A stretch of 64,000 bases of DNA, taken from NCBI GenBank assembly GCA_026400835.1, contig JAPLOA010000071.1, positions 60,660 through 124,659 on the forward strand. Reading direction: 5' to 3'. A model generated the notes under the pieces. That model was not told the origin of the DNA. It saw only the letters and a list, made by a program, of their open reading frames with translations, and did no database searches. Below, piece after piece: positions 21,114 to 31,309 of this stretch. A program made the translations under genes and the position numbers. The stretch's first letter is position 1. Every line of letters begins with the position of its first letter. This stretch comes from Planctomycetales bacterium (GTDB taxonomy: Bacteria; Planctomycetota; Planctomycetia; Planctomycetales; Planctomycetaceae).

Positions 21114-22028
21114 ATGCAATCCGCCACCAGAGCATTTCTTAACTATCTGAAGATTGAACGCAATGCGTCGGAACTGACCACCAAATCCTACGCGGACGAC
21201 CTGGCCCATATCTGCGAATTCTTTCAGGAACAGACTGGAGCAATTCCGGATCCTCGCAACGTGGATGTTGGCATTCTGCGTTCCTACGTTTCATACCTCC
21301 ACGAATGTGGCTACGCACGCACCACAGTCGCTCGACGGCTCGCGTGCCTACGCAGCTTCTTCCGCTACTGCAATCGCGAAGGAATTTGCGAAACCAACCC
21401 TGCGAAGCCCCTCAGAACACCCCGCGCCGGACGTAAACTTCCACACTTCCTGACCACGGACCAGGTTGGAACGCTGCTCACCACCCCACCAGCCAATTCC
21501 GATGCGGGAATTCGAGACCGAGCGATTCTGGAAACTATGTACTCGGCGGGTTTGCGAGTTTCTGAACTTGTCGGCCTCAGTGTGTCCGATTGGGACCGCC
21601 CTGCTGGCATTTTGCGAGTTCTGGGCAAAGGAAGAAAAGAGCGATTGGCCCCCGTTGGTAGTTTTGCCACCAAAGCTCTGGATCAGTGGATGACCGTACG
21701 ACATCCCGATCTGAAGGCTCCAGAAAAACAGCGTTCGGCGATTTTCCTCAACCGCTTTGGCCGCCGACTTACGACTCGCAGCATCGGACGAATGCTGGAG
21801 GGACATATCCTGAGCGCTGGTTTATCGACTCAAACAACACCGCACACACTTCGACACAGTTTTGCGACTCATCTGCTGGACGGCGGCGCGGATTTACGAA
21901 GTGTGCAGGAACTGTTGGGCCACAAAAGCCTGACAACGACCCAGATTTACACCCATGTAAGTACTCGGCGTCTTCGAGAAACTTACGAAAAAGCACACCC
22001 GCACGCTGCCAGAAATCGGGCTTCCTGA
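21114..22028 (+). CDS. xerC: Tyrosine recombinase XerC/XerD type
   Basis: A 304-residue site-specific recombinase expected to resolve chromosome dimers at dif. I start at ATG 21114 with AGGGG upstream. The N-terminal SAM-like core-binding domain spans about 1-90. The catalytic domain has Arg148 (SAGLRVSEL), Lys172, His244 and Arg247 (HTLRHSF), His270 (LLGHKSL) and the nucleophile Tyr279 (IYTHV). All six catalytic residues are present and the length is standard. XerC is favoured over XerD by general similarity only. There is no phage or integron context. Confidence 0.9.
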   Translation: MQSATRAFLNYLKIERNASELTTKSYADDLAHICEFFQEQTGAIPDPRNVDVGILRSYVSYLHECGYARTTVARRLACLRSFFRYCNREGICETNPAKPLRTPRAGRKLPHFLTTDQVGTLLTTPPANSDAGIRDRAILETMYSAGLRVSELVGLSVSDWDRPAGILRVLGKGRKERLAPVGSFATKALDQWMTVRHPDLKAPEKQRSAIFLNRFGRRLTTRSIGRMLEGHILSAGLSTQTTPHTLRHSFATHLLDGGADLRSVQELLGHKSLTTTQIYTHVSTRRLRETYEKAHPHAARNRAS

Positions 22029-22036
22029 ATTCAGGA
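22023..22036. repeat. 14-bp perfect palindrome at the end of xerC
   Basis: TCCTGAATTCAGGA overlaps the xerC stop codon. A second palindrome CAGAATTCTG follows within 25 bp. There is no T-run, so this is not a classical terminator. The rest of the roughly 295-bp gap to the P450 gene shows nothing clear. Confidence 0.5.
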
Positions 22037-22323
22037 TGTTTGCCACACAGAATTCTGGACTACTATGCTTTGATGTTCGCCTGAGACGAACTAATCTGAT
22101 AGAAAGTGCAGCAGGGGGGGAAGGAAGCATTGGACGGTCGACGTCACATGTTTCCTCCGTCGGCAATCGGTCAGGACGATTCGAGATTGCCCCACAGCTT
22201 GTTTGTTCAATGTCGCTCATGGTTCGCATCGCAGATTGAAAAAGCAGAGTTGGCGTCGGCTTGCTCGCTCAAAACCGATCTGCAGTGCGTTATGGTTGTC
22301 GGAATCAGTCACGGAAGATAACG

Positions 22324-23760
22324 ATGTCCGAAACTCCGGTTTTGTCTTTGCACGAACCAGACCTCCCGGTAACGAGAGGCTCGTTGCTGAGATTCTCTGA
22401 TGATCCCATCGCATGCATGAAAGAACTGCATCGTGATCACGGCGATCTGGCTGTTCTGGCTGATGGTGATCAGAGGCTGGTCTTTGTCTTCTCACCCGAA
22501 TTGAATCGCCATGTCCTTTCGGACACTCAGACGTTTGAATCTCGCTTCTTCGCCGTGCGCGGCAATCGAAAATCAGCACAGCGACGAGTCACCTCTGGTC
22601 TGCTGAGCCAAAATGGTGCCGAGCATCGCGACAGTCGGCGAATGATGAAAGAGGTTTTCGCGAAGAAGATTCTGCCTGCCTATCATGAAACCATCTGCAG
22701 GCTCTCAAGCGATTTGACAGAGAGCTGGCAAGCAGGCAACAGTTGTGACCTGAACGCCGAAATGGTTCAGTTCATGCTCAGAATGACCAGCGCCCTGCTT
22801 TTCGGCTTTGACGACGCCGGGTTCGCGCAGAAGCTGGGTCGGCTCATAGATCGCTGGGCGCACCGAAACCATGAAATTGGCATGGGAGCCCTCGTCTCTG
22901 CGCCGCAGTTTGCGGAGGGATACGATGATCTCCTGTCTCAGGCGGAAGAGCTTGAGGAAACAGTTCGCGATATGTTTGCCCGACATCGGAGTACGCAGCA
23001 CGCACAAGTCAACATCCTCAGCCTGTTGTTTCAGGCTCAGGAATCAGAACAGCACTTGACCGACGATCAGCTCATCGGGCATTCCACACTTTTGTTCGCC
23101 GCGGCACACCTGACGACCGCGCACACATTCAGCTGGACGTTATTCCTTCTCTCACAACATCCCGATGTTCTGGGCAAGCTTCGTAACGAGCTGGCGAAAC
23201 ACGTCGCTGGCGACATTCCAACTCTGGAAGAACTTGAGAAGCTGCCGTATCTGGACAGTGTCATTAAGGAAAGTATGCGTATCTTGCCAGCTTCGTCATA
23301 CTCGCAGCGGATTGCAGTTCAACCCACAAGTATCGGACCTGTACGGCTGAATCCGGGGACACCGGTCATTTTCAGTCAATACATCACCCATCACCGACCG
23401 GACATCTACGAAAACCCCGACCAGTTTATTCCGGAACGCTGGCAGACGATCGCGCCTTCCGCTTACGCCTACCTGCCGTTTGGTGCAGGACCACGCATGT
23501 GCATCGGCGCTCCGCTGGCCATGGTTGAGATTCGCACGGCACTTACGATCATGCTCAAACGATTCAACTTCCAGATTCAGCCCATGAGCACCGTCAATGG
23601 GCACGTAATCTCGACGATGCTGGGACCAACATCGTCAATTCAATCCCTGCTGCTGCCGGCAGACAGGACCCCCATTACGGTTCCTGTGTTGGGATCAGTG
23701 CATAAACTGGTCGCGTTGCCCGCCGGGGCACAACCGCTCGCAATTCCTCGAGCGGCCTGA
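22324..23760 (+). CDS. Cytochrome P450
   Basis: A 478-residue soluble haem monooxygenase. The ATG at 22324 (MSETPVLSL) has GGAAG upstream. The I-helix reads FAAAHLTTAHTF, the K-helix ExxR is ESMR (about 316-319), PERW is in the meander, and the haem-ligand loop is FGAGPRMCIG with Cys393. The C-terminal part after the haem loop is long. No ferredoxin or reductase gene is nearby, so the electron donor must be encoded elsewhere. The substrate cannot be deduced. Confidence 0.93.
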   Translation: MSETPVLSLHEPDLPVTRGSLLRFSDDPIACMKELHRDHGDLAVLADGDQRLVFVFSPELNRHVLSDTQTFESRFFAVRGNRKSAQRRVTSGLLSQNGAEHRDSRRMMKEVFAKKILPAYHETICRLSSDLTESWQAGNSCDLNAEMVQFMLRMTSALLFGFDDAGFAQKLGRLIDRWAHRNHEIGMGALVSAPQFAEGYDDLLSQAEELEETVRDMFARHRSTQHAQVNILSLLFQAQESEQHLTDDQLIGHSTLLFAAAHLTTAHTFSWTLFLLSQHPDVLGKLRNELAKHVAGDIPTLEELEKLPYLDSVIKESMRILPASSYSQRIAVQPTSIGPVRLNPGTPVIFSQYITHHRPDIYENPDQFIPERWQTIAPSAYAYLPFGAGPRMCIGAPLAMVEIRTALTIMLKRFNFQIQPMSTVNGHVISTMLGPTSSIQSLLLPADRTPITVPVLGSVHKLVALPAGAQPLAIPRAA

Positions 23761-24122
23761 CGACCCAACATCGATTCGGTTCTCGACTGTTGGCTGACTG
23801 GCCGATTCAGCAATTTCGCTGATCGTCGAGCCGAGGGGCGGCCCCCATGCAAAAAACCGTGGCCAGCGGCTGAGCCGTGCACGCTTAGCCGCCAGCTTGC
23901 TCAAGGCAAAACATGCCCAATTGACCTCAGACCGCCAACAAGCTGACGGAGAATCAAGAAGTAACGGCTGGAAGTTCTGGTAAACCAGAGAATTGTTAAG
24001 ATCCCAAACTCTAGCGATCAAGTACCTGAAACCATGGGGTCTGCTGGTATGATGCGCCCGAGGCGACGGAATCGTCTTACACATTTCAGCGAAGGAGCGA
24101 GGGTTCATCGAACGGGTGCTGG
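23761..24122. other. Spacer upstream of phoR
   Basis: 362 bp without a gene. Features seen: a TCTGGT-AA-ACCAGA palindrome (23976-23989), and TGGTATGAT at 24045-24053, which resembles an extended -10 promoter for phoR, with a poor -35. Nothing else stands out. Confidence 0.4.
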
Positions 24123-25904
24123 GTGAGTTGGATCCGATCACGGCTCTTCTGGAAGATATCAGGGCTTTACGCGCTGCTTTCGGCTTTTGCGCTGGTCGGA
24201 CTTCTGTTGATGGTCACACGGCGGCTGGAGGCTGGTGCAGACGCTCGACAGCAATCTACCGTTGAGAATGCACTGGAGAGCATTTGTGAGGAACTGATTG
24301 CAGGCAAGGACGCCCAGACAGTCATCACTGCCTGGAGATCTGTGCTGACAACAGACTCTGTACAGCTTTGGCTGGTGACTCCGGACTTGACCGCTGTCGT
24401 TTCAGGGGGCCCCCCGCTTCCGGCTGAGTTCACCATCCGGTCCGTCATTCGGTCAGCCGCGAGCAGCGATTACTCACTCCGCCAAATTCGTTTGGGTGAC
24501 CAGAAAGAAGATTTCCTGGCTGTCGCTCGGACAGTAAAGCCGAAACCACAATCAGAGCGTGTTCTGATCCTTGTTTCATTAACACCGAAATCAGCCGCAC
24601 ATCAGGGCATTGCGCTGGTCAAATCGGCGGCGACTCGTTCAGCAGTTTTTACGTGGATGATCGGTATTCTGTGCATGGCGTTTGTCGCTGCGGGAATTGT
24701 CGGGCCGCTGCAAACCATGTCGATCAATCTGCACCAGTCGATTGATCGAAATCGTCGCGAAGACATGCTTCTGACGATCTCTGATCGTCATGATGAGCTG
24801 GGAGAAGTCGCAAACTCATTGCATGACCTTGAGGAGGAGCGTCAGGATCAGATTAGTCGCCTGCAGAATACAGAACGGATGGCACGATCTTCCGCTGACC
24901 TGCTGACCACTGTGTTAGACTCTATGGTCGAAGGTGTCATCGCAATTGACCTCGATCAGAGAATCGTGTTTCTGAACACCGGAGCCCGTAATCTGCTGGG
25001 GATCAGCGAAGCGATCGGAGTTGGACATCGGCTCTACGAAGCAGTTCGAGTTCCCGCATTTCTGGAGACCATCAGCGAGGCAATTTCGCTGCGACAGAAC
25101 CAAAGCCTCGAGTACCGCACAAGCAGAGAAAAGGCGGATCTGGTTCTGGTCGCTATCCCCATACTCCGCGGACCTCATGCCGGAGCGGTCGCGGTTGTCA
25201 GAGACATCTCCGAGATGCGACGACTGGAAGCAATGAGGCGAGATTTTGTCAGCGGAGTTTCTCATGAGCTGAAGACGCCGCTCACGGTTATCCAGGCTTG
25301 CACCGACACTTTGCTCGGCGGAGCTCTGGATGACAGATCTGCGGCGGAGCGATTTCTCCGGCAGATTGATGAACAGTCTGAACGCTTGCTTCAACTGATT
25401 TTGAGCATGCTTCAATTGGCCAGGGTCGAATCCGGGCAACAGGTTCTTCATATCGAAGAAGTCGAAGTCCGTGCCATTGTTGATGACGTTTTGCGGGGAT
25501 TCCAGACCGTGGCGGCCAGTAAGTCCGTGAGTCTCCTGCAGACCGGCGCCCCGGAACTCATCGTTCGAGCAGATGCTCAGGCACTCCAGACCATTCTCAG
25601 CAATTTAGTGGACAACGCGTTGAAACATACAAACGCGGGTGGAACGGTCGTCATTGAACTTTCTGAGCAGACAACCGGGCCGGCCATCGTCGTACGGGAT
25701 ACCGGAATAGGTATACCGGAGGAGTTACTAGGGCGAATCTTTGAACGCTTTTACCGAGTCGAGAAAGATCGGTCGCGAGAACGTGGCGGCTCAGGCCTGG
25801 GCCTGGCGATCGTTAAGCATCTTTGTCATGCCATCGGAGCAGAGATTTCGGTGAAGAGCGAAGTGGGTCTCGGGAGTGAATTTCGCGTAGAGTTCCGCCC
25901 TTGA
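24123..25904 (+). CDS. phoR: Phosphate-regulon sensor kinase PhoR-like
   Basis: A 593-residue histidine kinase. Transmembrane segments lie at about 10-31 and 173-194 with an extracytoplasmic domain between them. A HAMP-like linker follows (about 195-250), then a PAS domain (about 256-365). The phosphoacceptor is His381 in SHELKTPL. The ATP-binding domain has LVDNALKHT, RDTGIGIP and GSGLGLAIV. The GTG start at 24123 has no strong ribosome site, so the exact N-terminus is uncertain. It heads the pst-phoU-phoB cluster, which is the reason for the PhoR assignment. Confidence 0.88.
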   Translation: MSWIRSRLFWKISGLYALLSAFALVGLLLMVTRRLEAGADARQQSTVENALESICEELIAGKDAQTVITAWRSVLTTDSVQLWLVTPDLTAVVSGGPPLPAEFTIRSVIRSAASSDYSLRQIRLGDQKEDFLAVARTVKPKPQSERVLILVSLTPKSAAHQGIALVKSAATRSAVFTWMIGILCMAFVAAGIVGPLQTMSINLHQSIDRNRREDMLLTISDRHDELGEVANSLHDLEEERQDQISRLQNTERMARSSADLLTTVLDSMVEGVIAIDLDQRIVFLNTGARNLLGISEAIGVGHRLYEAVRVPAFLETISEAISLRQNQSLEYRTSREKADLVLVAIPILRGPHAGAVAVVRDISEMRRLEAMRRDFVSGVSHELKTPLTVIQACTDTLLGGALDDRSAAERFLRQIDEQSERLLQLILSMLQLARVESGQQVLHIEEVEVRAIVDDVLRGFQTVAASKSVSLLQTGAPELIVRADAQALQTILSNLVDNALKHTNAGGTVVIELSEQTTGPAIVVRDTGIGIPEELLGRIFERFYRVEKDRSRERGGSGLGLAIVKHLCHAIGAEISVKSEVGLGSEFRVEFRP

Positions 25905-26094
25905 GCATTTCAATAGCGTTTGGATCATCGCATCACATCAGCTACAAATCGATGTTGTATGCGTAGCTTGAACAGGATGCCCCAGCCCAGTTCAGCAGTC
26001 GAACTCTTTCAGTTACGTGGCACAAACCACACGTTTTTTGAAGACATCCAGAAAATTAACAATTCCATTTAAAATCGACACCCACCAGGATTCA

Positions 26095-26113
26095 GTTTAA
26101 CGGCATCTTAACA
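26095..26113 (+). promoter_or_regulatory. Putative Pho box upstream of pstS
   Basis: Direct repeats TTAACG (26097-26102) and TTAACA (26108-26113) with an 11-bp period, the spacing expected for tandem PhoB/PhoP monomers. They lie about 75 bp before pstS. A further TTAACA lies at 26056-26061. The same arrangement occurs before phoU. Confidence 0.5.
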
Positions 26114-26186
26114 GTTCATGGGTCAAATCGATTTGTCGAAGATATTTTGTTGTGCACATCTGTTCTTGTTGTAAGGATCCTTGAGT

Positions 26187-27191
26187 ATGCGATTCAGTGG
26201 TCAGTCCTTTCCCGTGATGCTTCTTGCAGTCCTTGTAGCCGGAGTTTCTGGCTGCACAGTTGAAAACGACGTGACCCCAAATGCAGGAACGGGTGCAGGA
26301 AGCGAAGAGGCAACTTCACCTTCGACAAGCAGCGAACCCACACGAATTCAGATTGACGGCTCCAGCACTGTCAAGGTCATCACCGCAGCAGTTGCGGAGG
26401 AATTCGAAAGCAAGTTTTCGGACGTTAAGGTTGCCCTGAAAGTCACCGGGACTGGAACGGGATTCAAAGAGATGATCGCGGGGCGAATCGACATCGCAAA
26501 CGCGTCGCGAGCCGTCAAGGACTCTGAGAAGGCAGATTGCGAAAAGAATAACATCGAGCTGCTGGAGCTGCTGGTGGCTCTCGACGGGCTTACCGTCTGC
26601 GTTAACAACGAGAACACCTGGGTCGATTCCATCACCGTTGCCCAGTTGAAGAAGATCTGGGAGCCAGGCAGCACGGTTAAGAGCTGGAAAGACGTCGATG
26701 CCGCATGGCCGGATGTCCCCCTCGTGCTTTTTGGAGCCGGTGAAGAATCGGGAACGTTCGACTACTTCACAGAAGCCATCAACGGTAAAGAAGACGAGAT
26801 TACCGAAAACTACAGCCCCAGCTCGGATGACAATGTCACCATCACCGGAGTATCCGGCGACAAAGGGGCCATGGGTTTCTTTGGCTGTGCCTACTACTTT
26901 GCGAACAAGGATAAGGTCAAAGCGCTGAAGATTTCACCAACAGAAGATCCAGCCGCTGGGGTCGCTCCAACACCTGAAGCGGTGAAAGCAGGTGACTACA
27001 AGCCACTTTCTCGTCCTCTGTTCATTTATGTGAAGAAGTCCTCACTGGAACGACAGGAAGTTCAGGATTTTGTTCGCTTTTATCTGAATGAGGGGGCAGC
27101 TCAGGTCAGCAAGGTTGGTTATGTTGATGTGTCAGATGAACAAATAAAGGGCAGCCGCGAAGCATTTGAAGCCGCGGTCAAGAAAGAATAG
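26187..27191 (+). CDS. pstS: Phosphate ABC transporter substrate-binding lipoprotein
   Basis: A 334-residue periplasmic phosphate-binding protein. The ATG at 26187 has AAGGA nine bases upstream; a TTG two codons earlier is less likely. A lipoprotein signal peptide ends at VSGC (Cys23), followed by a Thr/Ser/Glu-rich linker. The PstS pattern includes IDGSSTVKVI, GTGTGFKEM, IDIANASRAVK and FGAGEESGTFDYF, which line the phosphate site. The C-terminal half has GAMGFFGCAYY. The gene is followed by a stem-loop and pstC. Confidence 0.95.
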   Translation: MRFSGQSFPVMLLAVLVAGVSGCTVENDVTPNAGTGAGSEEATSPSTSSEPTRIQIDGSSTVKVITAAVAEEFESKFSDVKVALKVTGTGTGFKEMIAGRIDIANASRAVKDSEKADCEKNNIELLELLVALDGLTVCVNNENTWVDSITVAQLKKIWEPGSTVKSWKDVDAAWPDVPLVLFGAGEESGTFDYFTEAINGKEDEITENYSPSSDDNVTITGVSGDKGAMGFFGCAYYFANKDKVKALKISPTEDPAAGVAPTPEAVKAGDYKPLSRPLFIYVKKSSLERQEVQDFVRFYLNEGAAQVSKVGYVDVSDEQIKGSREAFEAAVKKE

Positions 27192-27204
27192 TCTGCCGCT
27201 CATA

Positions 27205-27242
27205 GGGATCCGGCCCGTTCGTTTTCGGTCTCTGGATCCCTT
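27205..27242 (+). other. Stem-loop between pstS and pstC
   Basis: AGGGATCC (27205-27212) and GGATCCCT (27235-27242) are perfect inverted repeats with a 22-base loop. It lies 13 bp after pstS and lacks a T-tract. It may protect the pstS message or reduce readthrough into pstC. Confidence 0.45.
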
Positions 27243-27330
27243 GAGAAAGAACTATCGGCAGAATTCAGAGTATGTGTTGTCGCGGGTCCATTGGAGTCAG
27301 AGATCAACGCGATTACTGGACTGATCCCCT

Positions 27331-28287
27331 ATGACTATGGGCAAATTACCCGCGTGGGCCGTTCAAAGGGTTTCGCGCCGCCACGAGAAATTGATTCAGG
27401 CGGCGTTGTTCCTTTGTGCGGCCCTTTCGGTGTTGACAACCGCGGCAATTATCCTGGTTCTGTTGGGAAACGCAGTTTACGCCCCTGGGGCGAGAAATGC
27501 TTTTTTCGAACAGGTTTCCTTATGGGAATTCCTGACAGGTACTCACTGGAAGCCCGTTGAAGGCCCGGCAGGACGTTTTGGAATCATTCCATTGCTGTCC
27601 GGCACAATCATGGTTGCCGTAATTGCGTCGCTGGTGAGTGTTCCTGCCGGGCTTGGCGCTGCGATTTACATGAGTGAGTACGCGGCTCCGCGAGAGAGAG
27701 AATTCCTGAAGCCGGTCCTCGAGATCCTGGCAGGAATTCCATCTGTGGTTTACGGCTTCTTCGCACTGAAGTTCATCACTCCGTGGATTCTCAAGCCAGC
27801 CCTTGGGTTTTTCGGGCTGGAATTGGGCACATTTAATGCGCTCAGTGCTGGAATTGTTGTCGGCATCATGGTCACGCCATTGATTGCTTCCCTTAGCGAA
27901 GACGTAATTCGCTCGGTACCTCGAAGCCTTCGTGAAGCGGCTTATGCACTTGGCAGCACTCGATTTGATGTGTCGGTACGAGTTGTTGTTCCAGCAGCAT
28001 TGTCGGGGATCCTTGCGGCCTTCCTGCTGGCATTCTCTCGAGCGATCGGCGAAACGATGGCCGTTGTCATCGCGGGAGGTCAGCAGCCAATCGCGACCCT
28101 GAATCCGCTCCGCGGTGCTCAAACGATGACGTCATTCATGGTGCATGCGAGTACTGGCGACAGTGCAGCCGACTCGATTAGTCGCATGAGTATTTATGCG
28201 ATCGGAATTGCCCTGTTTGCGATAACGCTGACCATCAACCTGATCTCCGGCTGGATTCTTCGTCGCTATCGTGAGGTCTATCAATGA
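27331..28287 (+). CDS. pstC: Phosphate ABC transporter permease PstC
   Basis: A 318-residue inner-membrane permease. It has a first span at about 22-46 and a periplasmic loop, then five more spans. The EAA-type cytoplasmic loop reads [28 protein letters not shown] (about 197-225), followed by [17 protein letters not shown], a signature of PstC. Met1 or Met3 could be the start; no clear ribosome site is seen. Its stop overlaps the pstA start by four bases (ATGA), which implies translational coupling. Confidence 0.95.
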   Translation: MTMGKLPAWAVQRVSRRHEKLIQAALFLCAALSVLTTAAIILVLLGNAVYAPGARNAFFEQVSLWEFLTGTHWKPVEGPAGRFGIIPLLSGTIMVAVIASLVSVPAGLGAAIYMSEYAAPREREFLKPVLEILAGIPSVVYGFFALKFITPWILKPALGFFGLELGTFNALSAGIVVGIMVTPLIASLSEDVIRSVPRSLREAAYALGSTRFDVSVRVVVPAALSGILAAFLLAFSRAIGETMAVVIAGGQQPIATLNPLRGAQTMTSFMVHASTGDSAADSISRMSIYAIGIALFAITLTINLISGWILRRYREVYQ

Positions 28288-29393
28288 GCGAACAGGATCC
28301 TTCCGGGAAATCGGCTCGCACCAATGCTGGTTTCATCAACGGCGCGCCTGTCAATGGTGAGTCAGCAAAGAGACGACCGGCCGTTAGTTTTGTCTCAGGT
28401 GGTGATCGACATATTCGCAGCCGGCTGATGCTTTCAAGAGTCTTCGCCTGGCTGTGCCGCTTTTCCACCTACGCGGCACTTGCTGTCCTTGTGGTGCTGT
28501 TGGCTGCGATCTTCTACAGCAGCATCGGTCGGCTTTCGCCGGACTTTGTAACGAACACAAATTCAACAAGCCCTGTAAAGGCCGGAATTCTGGCTGGGCT
28601 GTGGGGTTCGTTCTGGCTGATTCTGTTTACTGCGATGTTCTCTGTTCCGGTAGGGGTCGGGTCAGCTGTCTACCTGGAAGAGATCGCCAAAGACAGTATG
28701 CTGATCCGAATCATCAAGGTCAACCTTGCAAATCTGGCCGGGGTGCCGTCGATCGTGTATGGAATTCTGGGATATACCGTCTTCAGAACTTCAGCCGCAG
28801 CGATTGCAGAACTTTTTGATGGAAAGCATGTGATCGGAGTCCTTGGGCTGTTCAAGGTCCGTCTCTCCAAACTACCGATGTATGAAGACAATATCCTTGT
28901 CGGAGCCCTGACTCTGACACTAGTTATTCTTCCTACAGTGATTGCCGCTTCTCAGGAGGCGCTTCGATCTGTGCCTGGTTCCATTCGAGTTGCTTCGCTG
29001 GCCCTTGGTGCGACACGATGGCAAACGATCTGGCGTCAGGTGATTCCGGCGGCCCTTCCGGGGATCTCGACCGGCGTTATTCTTTCAACATCACGTGCCA
29101 TTGGTGAAGCAGCTCCGTTGATCATGCTGGGAGCCCTCACTTATACATCCATGTGCCCCGGCGGGATTGAGTCTCCCCTGGAACTGCTGACCAAGCCTGC
29201 ACAGTTGTTGCAAGCTCCACTCGATCAATTTACAGCGATGCCAATTGAGATCTACGACTGGTCCAAACAACCTGACGCTCGGTTCACAGCCGTGGCGGCC
29301 TCCGGAATTGTGGTCTTGCTTGTGGTTCTACTGTCAATTAACTCTGTGGCCATGGTCGTTCGACACTTTGCCAGCAGACGGCTGAAATGGTAA
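28284..29393 (+). CDS. pstA: Phosphate ABC transporter permease PstA
   Basis: A 369-residue permease partner of PstC. A long hydrophilic N-terminus (about 1-50) precedes six spans. The EAA loop is [28 protein letters not shown], followed by [16 protein letters not shown]. The protein is longer than the typical PstA because of the N-terminal extension and a loop in the middle ([15 protein letters not shown]...). The start overlaps pstC by four bases. Confidence 0.95.
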   Translation: MSEQDPSGKSARTNAGFINGAPVNGESAKRRPAVSFVSGGDRHIRSRLMLSRVFAWLCRFSTYAALAVLVVLLAAIFYSSIGRLSPDFVTNTNSTSPVKAGILAGLWGSFWLILFTAMFSVPVGVGSAVYLEEIAKDSMLIRIIKVNLANLAGVPSIVYGILGYTVFRTSAAAIAELFDGKHVIGVLGLFKVRLSKLPMYEDNILVGALTLTLVILPTVIAASQEALRSVPGSIRVASLALGATRWQTIWRQVIPAALPGISTGVILSTSRAIGEAAPLIMLGALTYTSMCPGGIESPLELLTKPAQLLQAPLDQFTAMPIEIYDWSKQPDARFTAVAASGIVVLLVVLLSINSVAMVVRHFASRRLKW

Positions 29394-29500
29394 TTGTTTC
29401 GTTCTGGAATGTTGCAAAACTACTCCGGATCGAATTGTCCCGGCTCATCTCCTCCCCGGAACAACCTAACACGGTTCCGGTTAACTGATGCTTTTTCATC

Positions 29501-30328
29501 ATGCCAACTCTCTCTTCAGGTAACGTTCCGCCATCTGTCGCCGGCGTTGATCGGGATCTCGATATGTCAGCACATCCTGCTGCGATCGAGGCCAGGCATC
29601 TGGATTTCTATTATGGAGAGCATCAGGTTCTGTTTGATGTCTCCCTGACAGTTCCAGAGCGGTCCGTGACCGCGTTGATTGGTCCATCCGGTTGCGGAAA
29701 GAGTACTTTCCTGCGGACAATGAACCGGATGAATGACCTGATAGAAGGCTCTCGCTGCCAGGGAGAAATCCTGGTGGAAGGCCAGAACATCATGGACCCG
29801 GCAGTCGACGTTGTTTTGCTGCGAAAACATGTCGGCATGGTCTTTCAGAAATCAACCCCGTTTCCTAAGTCAATTTTTGACAACGTGGCCTATGGCCCTC
29901 GCGTCGCCGGTGAAAAGAACCGTGCGGTACTGGCCGACTTAGTAGAATCCTGCCTCCGGAAGGCGGCTCTCTGGGAAGAGGTGAAGGATCGCCTGACGAC
30001 TTCCGCCATGTCGCTCTCGGGCGGTCAGCAACAGCGTCTGTGCATTGCCAGAACACTGGCAACAGATCCTCGAATCATTCTGATGGACGAACCGGCCTCG
30101 GCCCTCGACCCGGCCAGCACCGACCGGATTGAAAACCTGATCGGAGAATTGTGTGCCAATTACACGATCGTGATTGTCACTCACAATATGCAGCAGGCCT
30201 CACGAGTCAGTCATCAAACGGCCTTTTTTTATAAGGGCAAACTGATTGAGTCAGGCCCAACCATGAAAATCTTCACACATCCTTCCGAGAAAAAGACGGA
30301 GGACTACATTACGGGTCGATTCGGTTAA
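29501..30328 (+). CDS. pstB: Phosphate ABC transporter ATP-binding protein PstB
   Basis: A 275-residue ATPase that energises PstCA. Walker A is GPSGCGKST, the Q-loop is [19 protein letters not shown], the signature is LSGGQQQR, Walker B is [13 protein letters not shown] and the H-loop is VTHNMQQ. The ATG at 29501 lacks a ribosome site; an internal ATG at residue 22 is an alternative that would give a more typical N-terminus. It follows pstA by 107 bp. Confidence 0.95.
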   Translation: MPTLSSGNVPPSVAGVDRDLDMSAHPAAIEARHLDFYYGEHQVLFDVSLTVPERSVTALIGPSGCGKSTFLRTMNRMNDLIEGSRCQGEILVEGQNIMDPAVDVVLLRKHVGMVFQKSTPFPKSIFDNVAYGPRVAGEKNRAVLADLVESCLRKAALWEEVKDRLTTSAMSLSGGQQQRLCIARTLATDPRIILMDEPASALDPASTDRIENLIGELCANYTIVIVTHNMQQASRVSHQTAFFYKGKLIESGPTMKIFTHPSEKKTEDYITGRFG

Positions 30329-30502
30329 GGCAAGAGCTGAAATCCGTTGAAAAGGATCTTAACCGACGGCAGCAACGGCACCTACAACTTAGCGGCAGCG
30401 GTCGGAAACCACCTTTTGAGATATGATCTGGGTGCCACAGATCAAGGGCAGCAGCCCCTGTCTTAACAATAAATTTCCTGCCACGCAGAATCTGCAGCCG
30501 CC

Positions 30503-30519
30503 TTAACAATTCATTAATA
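30503..30519 (+). promoter_or_regulatory. Putative Pho box upstream of phoU
   Basis: TTAACA (30503-30508) and TTAATA (30514-30519) repeat with an 11-bp period, 25 bp before phoU. Single TTAACM sites also occur at 30359-30364 and 30463-30468. This matches the arrangement before pstS. Confidence 0.45.
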
Positions 30520-30544
30520 CGCATCATTCAGAGTAACGGGTTCC

Positions 30545-31237
30545 ATGACGATTCACTTTGTTCGCGAGATGGAGCATCTGCATCGGGACATTCTTTCGAT
30601 GTGTTCTGCAGTAGAAGAACTGATCAACGATGCTGTCGATGGATTGAAGCATGGGCGCAGTGAACTCGCCCAGGAAGTCTCCGGCCGCGATCGCGAAGTG
30701 GATGAGTGGGATGTTCGAATTGAAGAAGAGTGTTTGAAGATTCTGGCTCTCTACCACCCTGTCGCAAACGATCTGCGTCGCGTCGCGGTGGTGATGAAGA
30801 TTACGGCGGAACTGGAGCGTGTGGCTGACCTTGCGGTCAGCATTGCAGAACGCTCCGCCGGGATCGCGCTTTACGGGGAATTTCCAATGCCTGCTCGGCT
30901 GGCTGAAATGACCCGCGAAGCTCTCAGCATGCTGCATGACAGTATCGATGCGTTTGTCGAACAGAATGCAGCGGCAGCCAGAAAAGTCTGTCAACGCGAT
31001 GAACATGTTGACAATCTGAACAGTCAGTTGATCGACGAAGTCGTTGTGATGATGAAACAAAGACCGGATCTGGTCGAACCCGGTCTGCATCTGTTTTCCG
31101 TGATTCGTCACGTGGAGCGTGTTGCTGACCATGCGACCAATATTTCCGAGGATGTAGTTTATCTGGTTGAGGGTGCCATCATTCGGCATCCAAGACTTCA
31201 CCGCCGATCCGGTGCGAGCGCCACTGGGGGAGCGTAA
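30545..31237 (+). CDS. phoU: Phosphate signalling protein PhoU
   Basis: A 230-residue all-helical protein of two repeated three-helix bundles. The repeated metal-binding motif E/DxxxD is seen as EVDEWDVRIEEE in the first half and DEHVDNLNSQLIDE in the second. LADLAV-type and RHVERVADHATNISEDVVYLVEG segments are typical. PhoU links Pst transport to PhoR. It is separated from pstB by 216 bp with possible Pho boxes, so it may also have its own promoter. Confidence 0.94.
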   Translation: MTIHFVREMEHLHRDILSMCSAVEELINDAVDGLKHGRSELAQEVSGRDREVDEWDVRIEEECLKILALYHPVANDLRRVAVVMKITAELERVADLAVSIAERSAGIALYGEFPMPARLAEMTREALSMLHDSIDAFVEQNAAAARKVCQRDEHVDNLNSQLIDEVVVMMKQRPDLVEPGLHLFSVIRHVERVADHATNISEDVVYLVEGAIIRHPRLHRRSGASATGGA

Positions 31238-31309
31238 CGAATCAGGACTTGCGAGGGCTCTTCAAAGCCTAACAATCGTCCGCCAGCGCTCGAAGGTATA
31301 TCCCTCTCT

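Noticed and set aside
26095..26105. Possible partial copy of the dispersed palindrome (GTTTAACGGCA)
   Set aside because: Only 11 bases match one end and the second arm is absent. The site is better explained as part of a TTAAC direct repeat.
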